Of a DNA stretch of 64,000 bases, positions 35,362 to 43,676 are shown piece after piece. Position 1 is the first letter of the stretch; every line of letters starts with the position of its first letter. The notes beneath the pieces were generated by a model, which was not told where the DNA came from, ran no database searches, and saw nothing but the letters and a program-made list of their open reading frames with translations. The DNA is taken from NCBI RefSeq assembly GCF_016862995.1, contig NZ_BOOA01000018.1, positions 1 to 64,000 on the forward strand. Reading direction: 5' to 3'. A program made the position numbers and the translations under genes. The DNA is from Acrocarpospora phusangensis (GTDB lineage Bacteria > Actinomycetota > Actinomycetes > Streptosporangiales > Streptosporangiaceae).

Positions 35362-35877
35362 CTACACGAACCCCGCCAGCTTGTAGAGCACCAGCGACCC
35401 GGCGACGGCGACGTTGAGACTGGCCCCGACACCGATCATGGGGATCTCCACGACGGCGTCGAGCAAGTCGAGGCACTCCGGCGGGATGCCCTCGCGCTCA
35501 TGACCCAGCACCGCCACGGTCGGCCGCCGGGCCATCGGCAGGTCGGCCAGCCGGATCGCGTTCTCGGCCAGTTCCACGCCGAGCACCGCGGCGCCCGCCT
35601 CCCGCCGTCCGGCCAGCCAGTGCGCCGGATCGCGCACCCAGTGCACGCAGGCCGGCCGCCGCAGCGTGTTCCCCCGAGCGAGCGCCTCGGGAATCCACGG
35701 GTAGCGGGGCACGGCCAGGCAGGCCCCGACCGCGTCGCAGGTGCGGAGCAAGGTGCCCAGATTGACCCCGTGCAGTGGCCACAGCGGAGCCACGTACAGA
35801 TGATCGAGACACTGCGGCGGCCGGGTGCGGCGCTGGCGGCGCAGGTCTTTCGGCGTACGGACGCGGACGGCGCTCAT
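35362..35877 (-). CDS. SpoU/TrmH-type RNA 2'-O-methyltransferase
   Basis: 171 residues of the SPOUT fold: LYVAPLWPLHGVNLGTLLRT at the N-terminus, VAVLGHEREGIPPECLD (motif 2) and IPMIGVGASLNVAVAGSLVL (motif 3) forming the knotted AdoMet site. Motif 1 has GVNLGTLLRTCD in place of the common N-x-G-A-I-x-R. A frame continuing upstream to 36042 adds an unlike, basic sequence, so the ATG at 35877 is preferred. Target RNA unknown. Confidence 0.85.
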   Translation of the reverse strand: MSAVRVRTPKDLRRQRRTRPPQCLDHLYVAPLWPLHGVNLGTLLRTCDAVGACLAVPRYPWIPEALARGNTLRRPACVHWVRDPAHWLAGRREAGAAVLGVELAENAIRLADLPMARRPTVAVLGHEREGIPPECLDLLDAVVEIPMIGVGASLNVAVAGSLVLYKLAGFV

Positions 35878-36042
35878 ACGCGGCCGCGGCACGCTCCCGC
35901 GAGAAGACTCATGTGGAAGGCGTTTCAGCGGCACGCCCGGGCCATCGACGAGGATTCGACTACACGCCGAGGATAGCAAGATCAGCACGGTCTGTCCGGG
36001 TTCAGGTCGGCGTTCCTCGAGCCTGGATCTCGCGGGCTTCAC

Positions 36043-37158
36043 TCAGGTCAGTCCGGTGGACTTGCAGGCCGGGCGTACCTCCTTCGGGGCGCAGATCTCG
36101 CGGACCGTCCAGAAGCCGTCCCGGACCACCGTGTCCTTGATGTTGTCCCTGGTCACCACCATGGGTGCGGTGATCATCGCCGGGATGGCGTGGACCGTGG
36201 TGTTGCGCACGGTGCTCGGCGCGGTGGGCGTCCTGCCGCTCGCGAGGTCGATGGCCATGCGGACGGCGCTCTCGGCCTCCGGTTCGATGGGCTTGTAGAT
36301 GGTCATGGTCTGGGTGCCGAGCAGGATGCGCTGGATCGCGGCCAGGTCGGCGTCCTGGCCGGTCAGGGGGGTGCCCTTCGGGATGCCCGCGCTCCGCATG
36401 GCCTTCGCGATGCCTCCCGCCATGCCGTCGTTGGCGGAGTACACCCCGATGACGTTGCCCGCGCCGAGGGCGGTGAACGCGGCGAGCGCCTGGATCCGGG
36501 CCTGCTCGGCGCTCCAGTCGGGGATGTCGAACTCCTTGCCGATCACCACCCGGCTGTCCAGGACCTGGTGGGCGCCCTTCTTGAACTCGCCCGCGTTGGG
36601 GTCGGCCGGCGGGCCGTTGACCATGACGATGGGGCCGCGCGCCGGGTTCCCGCCCATCTTCAGGGCGTCGATCAGGGCTTGGCCCTGCATCTTGCCGACC
36701 TCGATGTTGTCGATGGAGCTGTAGGCGTGGATCGGGCCCTCGGCCAGCCGGTCGTACGCGACGATCTTCACGCCCTTGCCCGCGGCCTTCTCGACCGAGG
36801 GCGCGACGGCCTTGGCGTCCACGGCGTCGAGGATGAGCACCTGGACGCCCTGCGCGAGCATGGCGTCGATCTGCTGCCGCTGGCGGGCGGGGTCCTGCTG
36901 GGCGTTGGCGTAGAGGAGCGTGCAGGCGGGGCAGAGCTCCTTGACGTACTTGCTGACGTAGGGGCGGTCGAACTTCTCGTACCGGGCGGTGCCGGACTCG
37001 GGGAGCAGGAGGCCGATCTTGAAGCCGTCCTCGACGACGGGCGGCGGCGTGCTCTTCCGGATCACGTCGTATCCGCCGGCGGAGTCACGAGGTTCGGTGG
37101 CGCAGCCGGTGACGGTCGCGATCAGAAAGGCGACTGTCACCCTCCGCCATAGTTTCAC
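36043..37158 (-). CDS. Orphan sugar-type ABC solute-binding lipoprotein
   Basis: 371 residues of the Peripla_BP_4 class (xylose- or ribose-binding type). The GTG at 37158 follows GAGGGG by 6 bases, giving the signal VKLWRRVTVAFLIATVTGC with a lipobox cysteine. Mature motifs: FKIGLLLPESGTARYEKFDR, ANAQQDPARQRQQIDAMLAQ, VLILDAVDAKAVAPSVEKAA, ANDGMAGGIAKAMRSAGIPK and GQDADLAAIQRILLGTQTMT, close to XylF. No permease or ATPase lies nearby, so it must use a distant transporter or act as a sensor. Divergent from the LysR gene. Confidence 0.88.
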   Translation of the reverse strand: MKLWRRVTVAFLIATVTGCATEPRDSAGGYDVIRKSTPPPVVEDGFKIGLLLPESGTARYEKFDRPYVSKYVKELCPACTLLYANAQQDPARQRQQIDAMLAQGVQVLILDAVDAKAVAPSVEKAAGKGVKIVAYDRLAEGPIHAYSSIDNIEVGKMQGQALIDALKMGGNPARGPIVMVNGPPADPNAGEFKKGAHQVLDSRVVIGKEFDIPDWSAEQARIQALAAFTALGAGNVIGVYSANDGMAGGIAKAMRSAGIPKGTPLTGQDADLAAIQRILLGTQTMTIYKPIEPEAESAVRMAIDLASGRTPTAPSTVRNTTVHAIPAMITAPMVVTRDNIKDTVVRDGFWTVREICAPKEVRPACKSTGLT

Positions 37159-37303
37159 ATCGATCCCCTCGAACGGCAGCACGCCCGTGCCCCGCCCATA
37201 CCCGGAGAATTCCCAGGTTGTACCCCCTGCGGCCGAGTCTTGACCGCCAGTTTCCGACTTGACTAGTCAGAATGTGTGACAAATCATCATTGCTGGAGTT
37301 ATG

Positions 37304-37317
37304 CCGTAGTCATACGG
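37304..37317. promoter_or_regulatory. Perfect dyad CCGTA-gtca-TACGG ahead of the LysR gene
   Basis: CCGTA (37304-37308) and TACGG (37313-37317) with 4-base spacing end 9 bases before the LysR ATG at 37326. GACTAGTC at 37261-37268 is a second dyad in the same 167-bp divergent gap. Likely autoregulatory sites, although LysR boxes (T-N11-A) cannot be assigned with confidence. Confidence 0.4.
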
Positions 37318-37325
37318 TCTCCGGT

Positions 37326-38288
37326 ATGGACTTGGAGCTCCGCCACCTCCGCATTGTGCGCGCGATCGCCGAGACCGGCAGCGTCAGCAAAGCGGCCACC
37401 GTGCTCGGGCTCGCGCAGCCCGCGCTGACCGCGCAGCTCAAACGCATCGAAAGGACCCTCGGGGGCGCCCTGTTCCAGCGCGACCACACCGGGTCGCGGC
37501 CCACCCCCCTGGGCGAACTCGTGCTGGCCCGCGCGCAGGTGCTGCTGCCGGCCGTACGGCAACTGCAGGAAGAGGCGGCGCGGCTGGCCAACGGCGGCGG
37601 CGAGCCCGGGCGGCGCTACCGGATCGGGGCGGCCAACGGGCCGATCCTGGGCGGCCTGGTGGACCGGCTGGCGCAGGCCGAGCCGGACGCGGTGATCACC
37701 ACCTCCACCTCGTGGTCCACCGGCGAACTGGCCACCAAGGTGATGCTCGGACGCCTCGACTACGCCCTCATCGGCGTCTGCGGCGACACCCGCGCCCCCG
37801 GCGACGAGGCCGTGGCGTGGACGCTGGTAGCCATGGACCCCGTCTTCGTGCTGGTCTCCGCCGAGCACCCGCTGGCCGGGGAACGCGAGGTCGAGCTGGG
37901 GGAACTGGCCGAGGAGCAGTGGGCGGTCACGCCCGGGGACGGCTGCTTCGGCGAATGCTTCGCGGTCGCCGCCGCCAAGGCCGGATTCACGCCCGCCACC
38001 ATCTACGAGACGGATGTGGCGACCTGCGTGCATCTGGTCAGAGTGGGCCGCGCCGTGGCACTCTGCCAGGGCACGTTCCGGCTCAGCGAAGGACTGGTCG
38101 CCCTGCCGATCGCCGGCACACCCCTGCGCTGGCGGCAACTGCTCGGCTGGCACCCCGAGACACCCGCCGGTGAGAACGCCGCGCAGATCGTCGGCCACGC
38201 CAAGGCCGCCCACCTGGACGCGGCCCGCCAGAGCCCGGCCTACTCCCATTGGCTGGACCGGAACCAGGGTTATGGCACGGTGCCATAA
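37326..38288 (+). CDS. LysR-family transcriptional regulator
   Basis: 320 residues from the ATG at 37326 (MDLELRHLRIVRAIAETGSV). An upstream ATG at 37272 would add 18 residues not seen in the family. Winged helix-turn-helix with ETGSVSKAATVLGLAQPALT and AQLKRIERTLGGALFQRDHT, then a two-lobe effector domain. It diverges from the sugar-binding lipoprotein gene and precedes the secreted protease gene by 85 bp; it could control either. Confidence 0.92.
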   Translation: MDLELRHLRIVRAIAETGSVSKAATVLGLAQPALTAQLKRIERTLGGALFQRDHTGSRPTPLGELVLARAQVLLPAVRQLQEEAARLANGGGEPGRRYRIGAANGPILGGLVDRLAQAEPDAVITTSTSWSTGELATKVMLGRLDYALIGVCGDTRAPGDEAVAWTLVAMDPVFVLVSAEHPLAGEREVELGELAEEQWAVTPGDGCFGECFAVAAAKAGFTPATIYETDVATCVHLVRVGRAVALCQGTFRLSEGLVALPIAGTPLRWRQLLGWHPETPAGENAAQIVGHAKAAHLDAARQSPAYSHWLDRNQGYGTVP

Positions 38289-38373
38289 CACCGTGGTGGG
38301 GGACAACTGGTAGGTCCTCGCGGGGGGCGCACGCCGTTACGTTGACGGCACTCCAACCCCCCAAGGAGACCCG

Positions 38374-39828
38374 ATGCGCAGCAGGCACATCCTGAGCGCG
38401 GCGACAGCCCTCACCCTCGGCCTCGCCCTCATCCTCACCTCCGCCCCCGCCTCCGCCACCTCGGAGAAACCCGCGCCCACCATGCTCCAGGCCCTCCAGC
38501 GGGACCTGAACCTGACCGCGGAACAGGCGGAGACCCGGCTGCTGAACGAGAAGCGGCTCGGCAAAGTGGAAGGCAAGATCCGCAACACCCTCGGGGACCG
38601 GTTCGCCGGCTCCTGGCTCAGCGGCGACGCCGCCACCCTCACGGTCGCCGTGACCGACGCCGCCGCGGCCTCCGACGTCACCGCGTCCGGCGCCAAAGCG
38701 CAGGTCGTCACCCGTACGCTGGCCGACCTCGACGCCGTGAAGGCCCGCCTCGACGCGGTCGCCGCGCCCGCCACCGTGCCCGGGTACTACGTCGACGTCC
38801 GCGCCAACGCGGTCGTCGTGCTCGCCCGCGACCAGGCCGCCGCCGACGCCTTCGTCGCGTCCGCCGGCGTCGACGCGGGAGCCGTACGCGTCGAGGCGTC
38901 GCAGGAGCAGCCGCAGCCGTACTACGACCTGCGCGGCGGCGAGGCGTACTACATCAACAACAGCGGCCGCTGCTCCATCGGGTTCTCCATCACCCGCGGC
39001 AGCACCAACGGCTTCGTCACCGCCGGCCACTGCGGCACCGCCGGAGCCTCCACCCAGGGCTTCAACCGGGTCGCCCAGGGCACCTTCCAGGGTTCCTCGT
39101 TCCCCGGCAACGACTACGCCTGGGTAGCCGTCAACGCCAACTGGACCCCGCGCCCCGTCGTCATCGGCTCCGGCGGCAGCACCGTGAACGTGGCCGGCTC
39201 CAGCGCCCAGGTCGTCGGCGGCTCCATCTGCCGCTCCGGCTCCACCACCGGCTGGCGCTGCGGCGTCGTCCAGCAGCTCAACGCCACCGTCACCTACCCG
39301 CAGGGCACCGTCACCGGCCTGACCCGCACCAACGCCTGCGCCGAACCCGGCGACTCCGGCGGCTCCTGGATCTCCGGCGACCAGGCCCAGGGCGTCACCT
39401 CCGGCGGCTCCGGCAACTGCACCACCGGCGGAACCACCTACTTCCAGCCCGTCAACGAGATCCTCTCCACGTACGGACTGACCCTCGTCACCCAGGGCGG
39501 CGGAGGCGGCGGCACCACCTGCTCCGGCTACGCCAACACCTACACCGGCTCCCTGACCAGCGGCGCCAACGTCTACCTCCCCAACAACTCCTACTACCAG
39601 TCCACCGTCTCCGGCACCCACCGCGCCTGCCTCGACGGCCCGAACGGCACCGACTTCGACCTCTACCTCCAGCGCTGGAACGGCAGCGCCTGGGCGAACG
39701 TCGCCAGCGGCACCAGCTCAGGCCCCGACGAGACCGTCACCTACAACGGCACCGCGGGTTACTACCGCCTCCGCGTCCACGCGTACAGCGGCTCCGGCGC
39801 CTACTCGGTCGGCTCCACTCGCCCCTGA
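38374..39828 (+). CDS. Secreted S1-family serine protease (streptogrisin/alpha-lytic type) with C-terminal PPC-like domain
   Basis: 484-residue preproenzyme. Signal peptide RHILSAATALTLGLALILTS to about residue 28, an N-terminal prodomain to about 185 (foldase, removed on maturation), and a chymotrypsin-fold domain with His in FVTAGHCG, Asp in NDYAWV and Ser in PGDSGGSW. Cysteine pairs (CSIGFSITRG with GHCG; CRSG with WRCG; NACAEPGDSGG with GNC) fit the family. After a Gly-rich linker comes a beta-sandwich domain (FDLYLQRWNGSAWANVA, ETVTYNGTAGYYRLRVHAYS) like bacterial pre-peptidase C-terminal domains, probably for substrate binding. Confidence 0.95.
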   Translation: MRSRHILSAATALTLGLALILTSAPASATSEKPAPTMLQALQRDLNLTAEQAETRLLNEKRLGKVEGKIRNTLGDRFAGSWLSGDAATLTVAVTDAAAASDVTASGAKAQVVTRTLADLDAVKARLDAVAAPATVPGYYVDVRANAVVVLARDQAAADAFVASAGVDAGAVRVEASQEQPQPYYDLRGGEAYYINNSGRCSIGFSITRGSTNGFVTAGHCGTAGASTQGFNRVAQGTFQGSSFPGNDYAWVAVNANWTPRPVVIGSGGSTVNVAGSSAQVVGGSICRSGSTTGWRCGVVQQLNATVTYPQGTVTGLTRTNACAEPGDSGGSWISGDQAQGVTSGGSGNCTTGGTTYFQPVNEILSTYGLTLVTQGGGGGGTTCSGYANTYTGSLTSGANVYLPNNSYYQSTVSGTHRACLDGPNGTDFDLYLQRWNGSAWANVASGTSSGPDETVTYNGTAGYYRLRVHAYSGSGAYSVGSTRP

Positions 39829-39843
39829 CAACCGGCCATCACC

Positions 39844-39875
39844 ACGCCGCCGCCCTCCCCCGAGGGCGGCGGCGT
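39844..39875 (+). terminator. Strong hairpin terminator after the protease gene
   Basis: Perfect 14-bp stem: ACGCCGCCGCCCTC (39844-39857), loop CCCC, and its exact complement (39862-39875), followed by a short pyrimidine run. It lies 16 bases after the stop codon. Confidence 0.85.
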
Positions 39876-39904
39876 CCGCTTTCCGGCTCCTGGCTCGCCG
39901 TGCC

Positions 39905-40165
39905 TCAGTGCTGGCTCTTCCTGGCCTTCATCCGGCTGACGACCGCCACGCAGCCGACGGCGAGAGCGAGCTGGAGGACGAGTGCCAGAAAGGTGTTGCT
40001 GGACAGGTCCAGCAGGTAGGCGATCCCGGAGCCGAGGAGGGCGGCTACCACGCCCGCGAGGATGGTGGCGGGCAAGCCGATGTCCTGGCGCCCGGGCAGC
40101 AGAAGCCGGCCGAGTCCGCCGACGATGACACCGGTGATCACAGCCGCGACCAAGATAGTGAGCAT
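39905..40165 (-). CDS. GlsB/YeaQ/YmgE-type stress membrane protein
   Basis: 86 residues with three hydrophobic segments: TILVAAVITGVIVGGLGRLL, ATILAGVVAALLGSGIAYLL and ALVLQLALAVGCVAVVSRM. Gly-rich first helix followed by LPGRQD is the transglycosylase-associated (Tag) family pattern. Function is poorly defined; members are stress-induced membrane proteins. It sits downstream of the hemerythrin gene on the same strand. Confidence 0.85.
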   Translation of the reverse strand: MLTILVAAVITGVIVGGLGRLLLPGRQDIGLPATILAGVVAALLGSGIAYLLDLSSNTFLALVLQLALAVGCVAVVSRMKARKSQH

Positions 40166-40270
40166 GTTTCTTCCTGTCTGGATGTTGTGATGGGGGGTCC
40201 GGGCATACGGACGCTTTGAACGGAGGCGTCCGGTGCCTCGGTCGAAGACCGCGCGCCGTGCGAGCGGGAC

Positions 40271-40951
40271 CTATCGGTTCCACCGCGGCGGGGTCGCGGT
40301 GCCGTGCACCCGTTCGGCGTGCGCGGCGAAGATACGCGGCGCGATACGCGGTATCAGGAGGCGGGCCGGGAAGGGCGCGTGCGCCAGCACTCCCTTGATG
40401 ACGTCGGGATCGGCCTCGTACATCACGAGACCGAACGCCAGGGCGAGTTCCTTCTTCGAGAAGGAGTTCATGCCGTGTTCGCCGAGACCCTTCCATTCGG
40501 CGGCGGTGATGAACCTCGCGGCGAGCGGAAGGATCTCCTTCTCTTCCAGCGCCATGTGTTCGGCGAGGAGGATATTCAGGTCGTCGCACGTTTCGGCGAC
40601 CTGCGCTCCGCCCCGTGCCGTCGCCCGCCAGCCGGGCAACACCACGCCCAGGCGCTCGAGTGTCTTTTCGACGGCGTGGTGCTGCCACTCCATCGTGAGG
40701 ACGATCTCGGCAGCCGCATGGCCGCCTCGCTCATGGAGCTTGGGCCACACGATGATGTCCTCGCCCTCGTGGTGGGCGTGGAGTATCCGGCACAGCAGGT
40801 CGAGGTGGGCGCCCACGATCTCCGAGCGTTCCCCGTCGCCTTCGGCCACTCTGCGGACGAGTCCCGGGACCAGGCCGAACTCCCGCCGGAACATGGTGTG
40901 GGCCATATACATGTCACGAACGTCGGCCATGGGCTCGGGACGCGTCGTCAT
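40271..40951 (-). CDS. Hemerythrin (HHE) domain protein
   Basis: 226 residues. Four-helix di-iron domain in the first two thirds: His in VGAHLDLLCR, HAHHEGEDIIVWP, WQHHAVEKTL and AEHMALEEKEILP supply the expected five His and two acidic ligands. The C-terminal third (SFSKKELALAFGLVMYEADP, PFPARLLIPRIAPRIFAAHA) is a helical tail common in actinomycete members. Such proteins bind oxygen or nitric oxide or respond to oxidative stress. It is next to cupin and DUF1330 genes on the same strand. Confidence 0.88.
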   Translation of the reverse strand: MTTRPEPMADVRDMYMAHTMFRREFGLVPGLVRRVAEGDGERSEIVGAHLDLLCRILHAHHEGEDIIVWPKLHERGGHAAAEIVLTMEWQHHAVEKTLERLGVVLPGWRATARGGAQVAETCDDLNILLAEHMALEEKEILPLAARFITAAEWKGLGEHGMNSFSKKELALAFGLVMYEADPDVIKGVLAHAPFPARLLIPRIAPRIFAAHAERVHGTATPPRWNR

Positions 40952-41027
40952 GGTCGTCTCTCCAAACGGTTGGGAGCCACCCGAGACGGCCCGCCGGGAA
41001 TGCGACGGCCGCGGGCGGCCGGTGATC

Positions 41028-41552
41028 CTAAGAGTCGGTCTCGACGAGCAGGACGGAGTCGTATCGGGTGGCCAGTTCGATCAGCGTCCCGAACCGCTCG
41101 GGGCCCCACGGGGCCGGCTGCTCACCGGGGAGCGGCTCGTCCCCACCCTCGATGAAGGTCTGCTCCGGGCCGCCCGGGGTGAACATGAAGATCATCCGGG
41201 CGGGGTGCACGCCGACGTTCCTGAAACGGTGCCGGTGCCCACGCGGAATGTAGATGAAATCCCCTGTCCGGCCGATGAACGTGCGGTCGCCGTCGAGGAA
41301 TTCCAGCTCTCCGGCGAGCAGATAGAACGCCTCGTCGGAGTTGTTGTGCATATGCGGCACCGGTCCGGCGCCCACCGGGATCGAAGCCTCGATGAAACCG
41401 AGCGCGCCGGAGCCTTGGGTCGCGGTCAATTTCATTGTGTAGACGTCTCCGGACATCCATTTGGTGATGCCCTCGCCAGCGGGCACATGGATCGCGCCAC
41501 GCTGGACATACTGCGGGTCGTCCTGGCCGGAAATCTGAGGGGGGAGACTCAT
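41028..41552 (-). CDS. Cupin-domain protein
   Basis: 174 residues forming a single cupin barrel. First motif VPHMHNNSDEAFYLLAGELE supplies His, His and Glu ligands; second motif IYIPRGHRHRFRN supplies the third His. LHAEP-type quercetinase-like cupins look similar, so dioxygenase activity is possible but unproven. The ATG at 41552 is supported by QISGQDDPQYVQRG following. Located 58 bp after the DUF1330 gene and 76 bp before the hemerythrin gene. Confidence 0.88.
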   Translation of the reverse strand: MSLPPQISGQDDPQYVQRGAIHVPAGEGITKWMSGDVYTMKLTATQGSGALGFIEASIPVGAGPVPHMHNNSDEAFYLLAGELEFLDGDRTFIGRTGDFIYIPRGHRHRFRNVGVHPARMIFMFTPGGPEQTFIEGGDEPLPGEQPAPWGPERFGTLIELATRYDSVLLVETDS

Positions 41553-41610
41553 GGAAACGTTTCCTTGTCCTGCGCGATGCAGTTGAATAAGAGGAAAAGG
41601 TGCCGGTGCC

Positions 41611-41910
41611 CTAAGCCGCCGGCAGGCCGTCGACGACCACCACGTCGGAGATTGCGTTCTCCAGGCGCAGCGACACGACGCGCTGGTACTCGGGAGAGGC
41701 GGCCCACCGGTCGATGGCGGCGAGGTCGGGGAACTCCAGCAGGACGACCCGCCCTGGCCAGACCCCTTCCACGGCGGTGCCCTCGCCGTTGGCGAGCCAC
41801 TTGCCCCCGTAACTCGTGACGATGCCCTCCACCTGCTGCAGATAGGACCGCAACTGGTCGTTCGGGACATCACCGGGTATACGCAGGTGATTGATCAGGT
41901 ACGCGCTCAC
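41611..41910 (-). CDS. DUF1330-family small protein
   Basis: 99 residues from a GTG at 41910, 7 bases after GGAGG. The pattern AYLINHLRIPGDVPNDQLRS, GGKWLANGEG and VVLLEFPDLAAIDRWAASPE matches the ferredoxin-like DUF1330 fold (dimeric alpha/beta barrel). Function unknown. A 17-bp TetR-type site (42075-42091) lies 165 bp upstream, so this is probably the first gene of a TetR-controlled leftward unit. Confidence 0.85.
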   Translation of the reverse strand: MSAYLINHLRIPGDVPNDQLRSYLQQVEGIVTSYGGKWLANGEGTAVEGVWPGRVVLLEFPDLAAIDRWAASPEYQRVVSLRLENAISDVVVVDGLPAA

Positions 41911-42074
41911 GTCAAGCCCTCCGGTCTGAAGGAATGGTGGAAACACCTCAATGGCGAGAGCGGGAGAACACAGATGAGTAAGCGGGAACAGCGAAAGCGG
42001 ATTGCCCGGCCGACATCTGAGATGACATCACAGTCATTTAGACGGCACTCCCGACCCCCGAGGCAGGACTACCG

Positions 42075-42091
42075 TACACCGATCTGTTTCC
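42075..42091 (-). promoter_or_regulatory. 17-bp TetR-type operator, copy 1 (upstream of DUF1330 gene)
   Basis: On the reverse strand this is GGAAACAGATCGGTGTA, identical over all 17 bases to the copies at 42800 and 42838. With copy 3 the identity extends to 20 bases (AGGAAACAGATCGGTGTACG). The core AC-n-GATC-n-GT is symmetric. It lies between the TetR stop and the DUF1330 start, in the 257-bp gap, which otherwise shows no gene. Confidence 0.75.
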
Positions 42092-42167
42092 TATGCCAAG
42101 CCGATCTTTTCGGCCTGGCCGGCAGGCAACTTCGATGCCTTTGTTCAGCGGCGAATACCGGCGTTCG

Positions 42168-42773
42168 TCAGTGCTCGTTCACCTGCGCGGGAACGGCGAC
42201 GGCCTGGGCTGCCAGAAGGGTGCGGACGGTGACGTCGACGGTGTCCGGGAGAGGCTCGTTCCGGACGGCGGCGTAGCTCATCGCGCCGTCGAAGAGCATG
42301 GTCAGCTGAACGGCGAGCAGCGCCGGATCGGCTGCCCCGGCGGCTTCGGCCTGCCGGGTGAAGTAGCCCTCCATGCGCTCCTTGTACGAGGTGGCGATCT
42401 CACGCATGGGGTGGCCGGTGTCGGTGATCTCGGCGGCGGCGTTGAGCACCGGGCAGCCGCGGAAGTCGGGTTCGGCCGACTTGCGGCACGTGGCGGAGAA
42501 GACCTCCAGGATGCTCTCGACCGGTGACAGACCCTGGTCCTCCGACGGGATCAGGTCTGCCAGGAACCGGTCGGTGGCCCGCGGCAGATAGGCCGCGATG
42601 AGGTGGTCCTTACTGGGGAAGCGCTGATAGAGGCTGCGCTTGGACACCCCGGCCGTCTCCGACACCAGGTCCACGCCGGTGGCGTTGATCCCCCGGCCGG
42701 CGAACAGCTTGCACGCGGCCTCGAGCACCCGCTCGCGCACCGCGTCCACCCTCACGTCGGTCTTCATGACCAT
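42168..42773 (-). CDS. TetR/AcrR-family repressor
   Basis: 201 residues. N-terminal helix-turn-helix: RERVLEAACKLFAGRGINAT, TAGVSKRSLYQRFPSKDHLI. The C-terminal ligand domain carries SATCRKSAEPDFRGCPVLNA, a pattern seen in repressors of small oxidative or solvent-response units. Two cysteines (CRKS and GCPV) could sense thiol-reactive agents, which is inference. ATG 42773 is used (ATG 42767 is also possible). Two 17-bp sites lie 27 and 65 bases upstream and a third beyond its stop, so autoregulation and control of both neighbours are likely. Confidence 0.93.
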   Translation of the reverse strand: MVMKTDVRVDAVRERVLEAACKLFAGRGINATGVDLVSETAGVSKRSLYQRFPSKDHLIAAYLPRATDRFLADLIPSEDQGLSPVESILEVFSATCRKSAEPDFRGCPVLNAAAEITDTGHPMREIATSYKERMEGYFTRQAEAAGAADPALLAVQLTMLFDGAMSYAAVRNEPLPDTVDVTVRTLLAAQAVAVPAQVNEH

Positions 42774-42799
42774 CAATGTACCGGCGAGGGTGAACAGCC

Positions 42800-42816
42800 G
42801 GAAACAGATCGGTGTA
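42800..42816 (+). promoter_or_regulatory. 17-bp TetR-type operator, copy 2
   Basis: GGAAACAGATCGGTGTA, 27 bases upstream of the TetR ATG and 38 bases from copy 3 in the same orientation (between three and four helical turns). Confidence 0.75.
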
Positions 42817-42837
42817 GGGCGAGCGCCGTTAGACACA

Positions 42838-42854
42838 GGAAACAGATCGGTGTA
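42838..42854 (+). promoter_or_regulatory. 17-bp TetR-type operator, copy 3
   Basis: GGAAACAGATCGGTGTA again, in the 341-bp gap between the TetR and OsmC genes. The rest of that gap (42855-43114) shows no convincing gene on either strand and probably holds the rightward promoter and leader of the OsmC gene. Confidence 0.75.
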
Positions 42855-43114
42855 CGTTGGGCGGCGTTCCGCGGGGGCGTGGGGTGCCCCAGCGGACATC
42901 GGAACCGCGCGTAGAGGGGCCGCGACCGCCATCAGGCGAGCCCGATGGAATTCCCTCCTCATGCCTGCCTGGCCACTGTTGGCGGCTCTGTTTCGCGCAG
43001 CGTCAGCAGACCCCGCCGCACCCCGACCAGGCGGTCGCAGGGATCGATCGGGACACGCGGCGGTCGCGAACACGGGTTCCCGCCTAATCACGCCAAGTAT
43101 CGAAGGAGCACAGC

Positions 43115-43540
43115 ATGTCCACAGTCCGTACCGCGCACACCATCTGGGCCGGCAATCTGGTCGAGGGCAGCGGCGTCGTCGCGTTCGACTCCTCCGGCAT
43201 CCATGAGCAGCCGGTGTCGTGGCCGTCGCGCGCCGAGGAGGCGAACGGCAAGACCAGCCCGGAGGAACTGATCGCCGCCGCGCACTCCAGCTGCTTTTCC
43301 ATGGCACTGACGCACGGCCTGTCCGGCGCGGGCACCCCTCCCGCCCAGCTCATCAGCGGGGCTGAGGTGACCTTCCAGCCTGGTGAGGGCATCACGGGCA
43401 TCCATCTGACCGTCGAGGGCATCGTCCCCGGCATCGACAACGACACGTTCGCCGCCGCCGCCGAGGACGCCAAGAAGAACTGCCCGGTCAGCCAGGCGCT
43501 GGCCGGCACGACGATCACCCTGACGGCCAGACTCGCCTGA
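43115..43540 (+). CDS. OsmC/Ohr-superfamily peroxiredoxin
   Basis: 141 residues. Two conserved cysteines, Cys60 in AAAHSSCFSMAL and Cys123 in KKNCPVSQAL, are the peroxidatic/resolving pair of OsmC-like peroxidases that reduce organic hydroperoxides. VRTAHTIWAGNLVEGSG at the N-terminus and SPEELIAAAHSSC are diagnostic. AAGGAG lies about 7 bases before the ATG. Predicted member of the neighbouring TetR regulon. Confidence 0.93.
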   Translation: MSTVRTAHTIWAGNLVEGSGVVAFDSSGIHEQPVSWPSRAEEANGKTSPEELIAAAHSSCFSMALTHGLSGAGTPPAQLISGAEVTFQPGEGITGIHLTVEGIVPGIDNDTFAAAAEDAKKNCPVSQALAGTTITLTARLA

Positions 43541-43658
43541 TCAGGCCGGCGAACTCCGCACCCGTGCCGGATCTCGATCTCCTGGTTCGGCACGGCCTTC
43601 TGGCAGCGGTGAAAGCCGCCGTCTTGCGCCGCAGAACGTAACCTTCATCCCGATTGGC

Positions 43659-43676
43659 GATCATATGTACATGATC
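43659..43676. promoter_or_regulatory. Dyad GATCAT-atgtac-ATGATC overlapping the hydrolase start
   Basis: Six-base perfect arms (43659-43664 and 43671-43676) around a 6-base centre. The structure includes both candidate start codons (43665 and 43671) of the alpha/beta hydrolase gene, so protein binding or RNA folding here would affect initiation. Confidence 0.35.

Noticed and set aside
35878-36042. N-terminal extension of the SpoU methyltransferase gene to 36042
   Set aside because: The added 55 residues are basic and unlike the family; the fold is complete from the ATG at 35877.
42855-43114. Short plus-strand frames in the TetR-OsmC gap
   Set aside because: Pro/Arg-rich, no ribosome sites and no conserved pattern; better explained as promoter and leader sequence.
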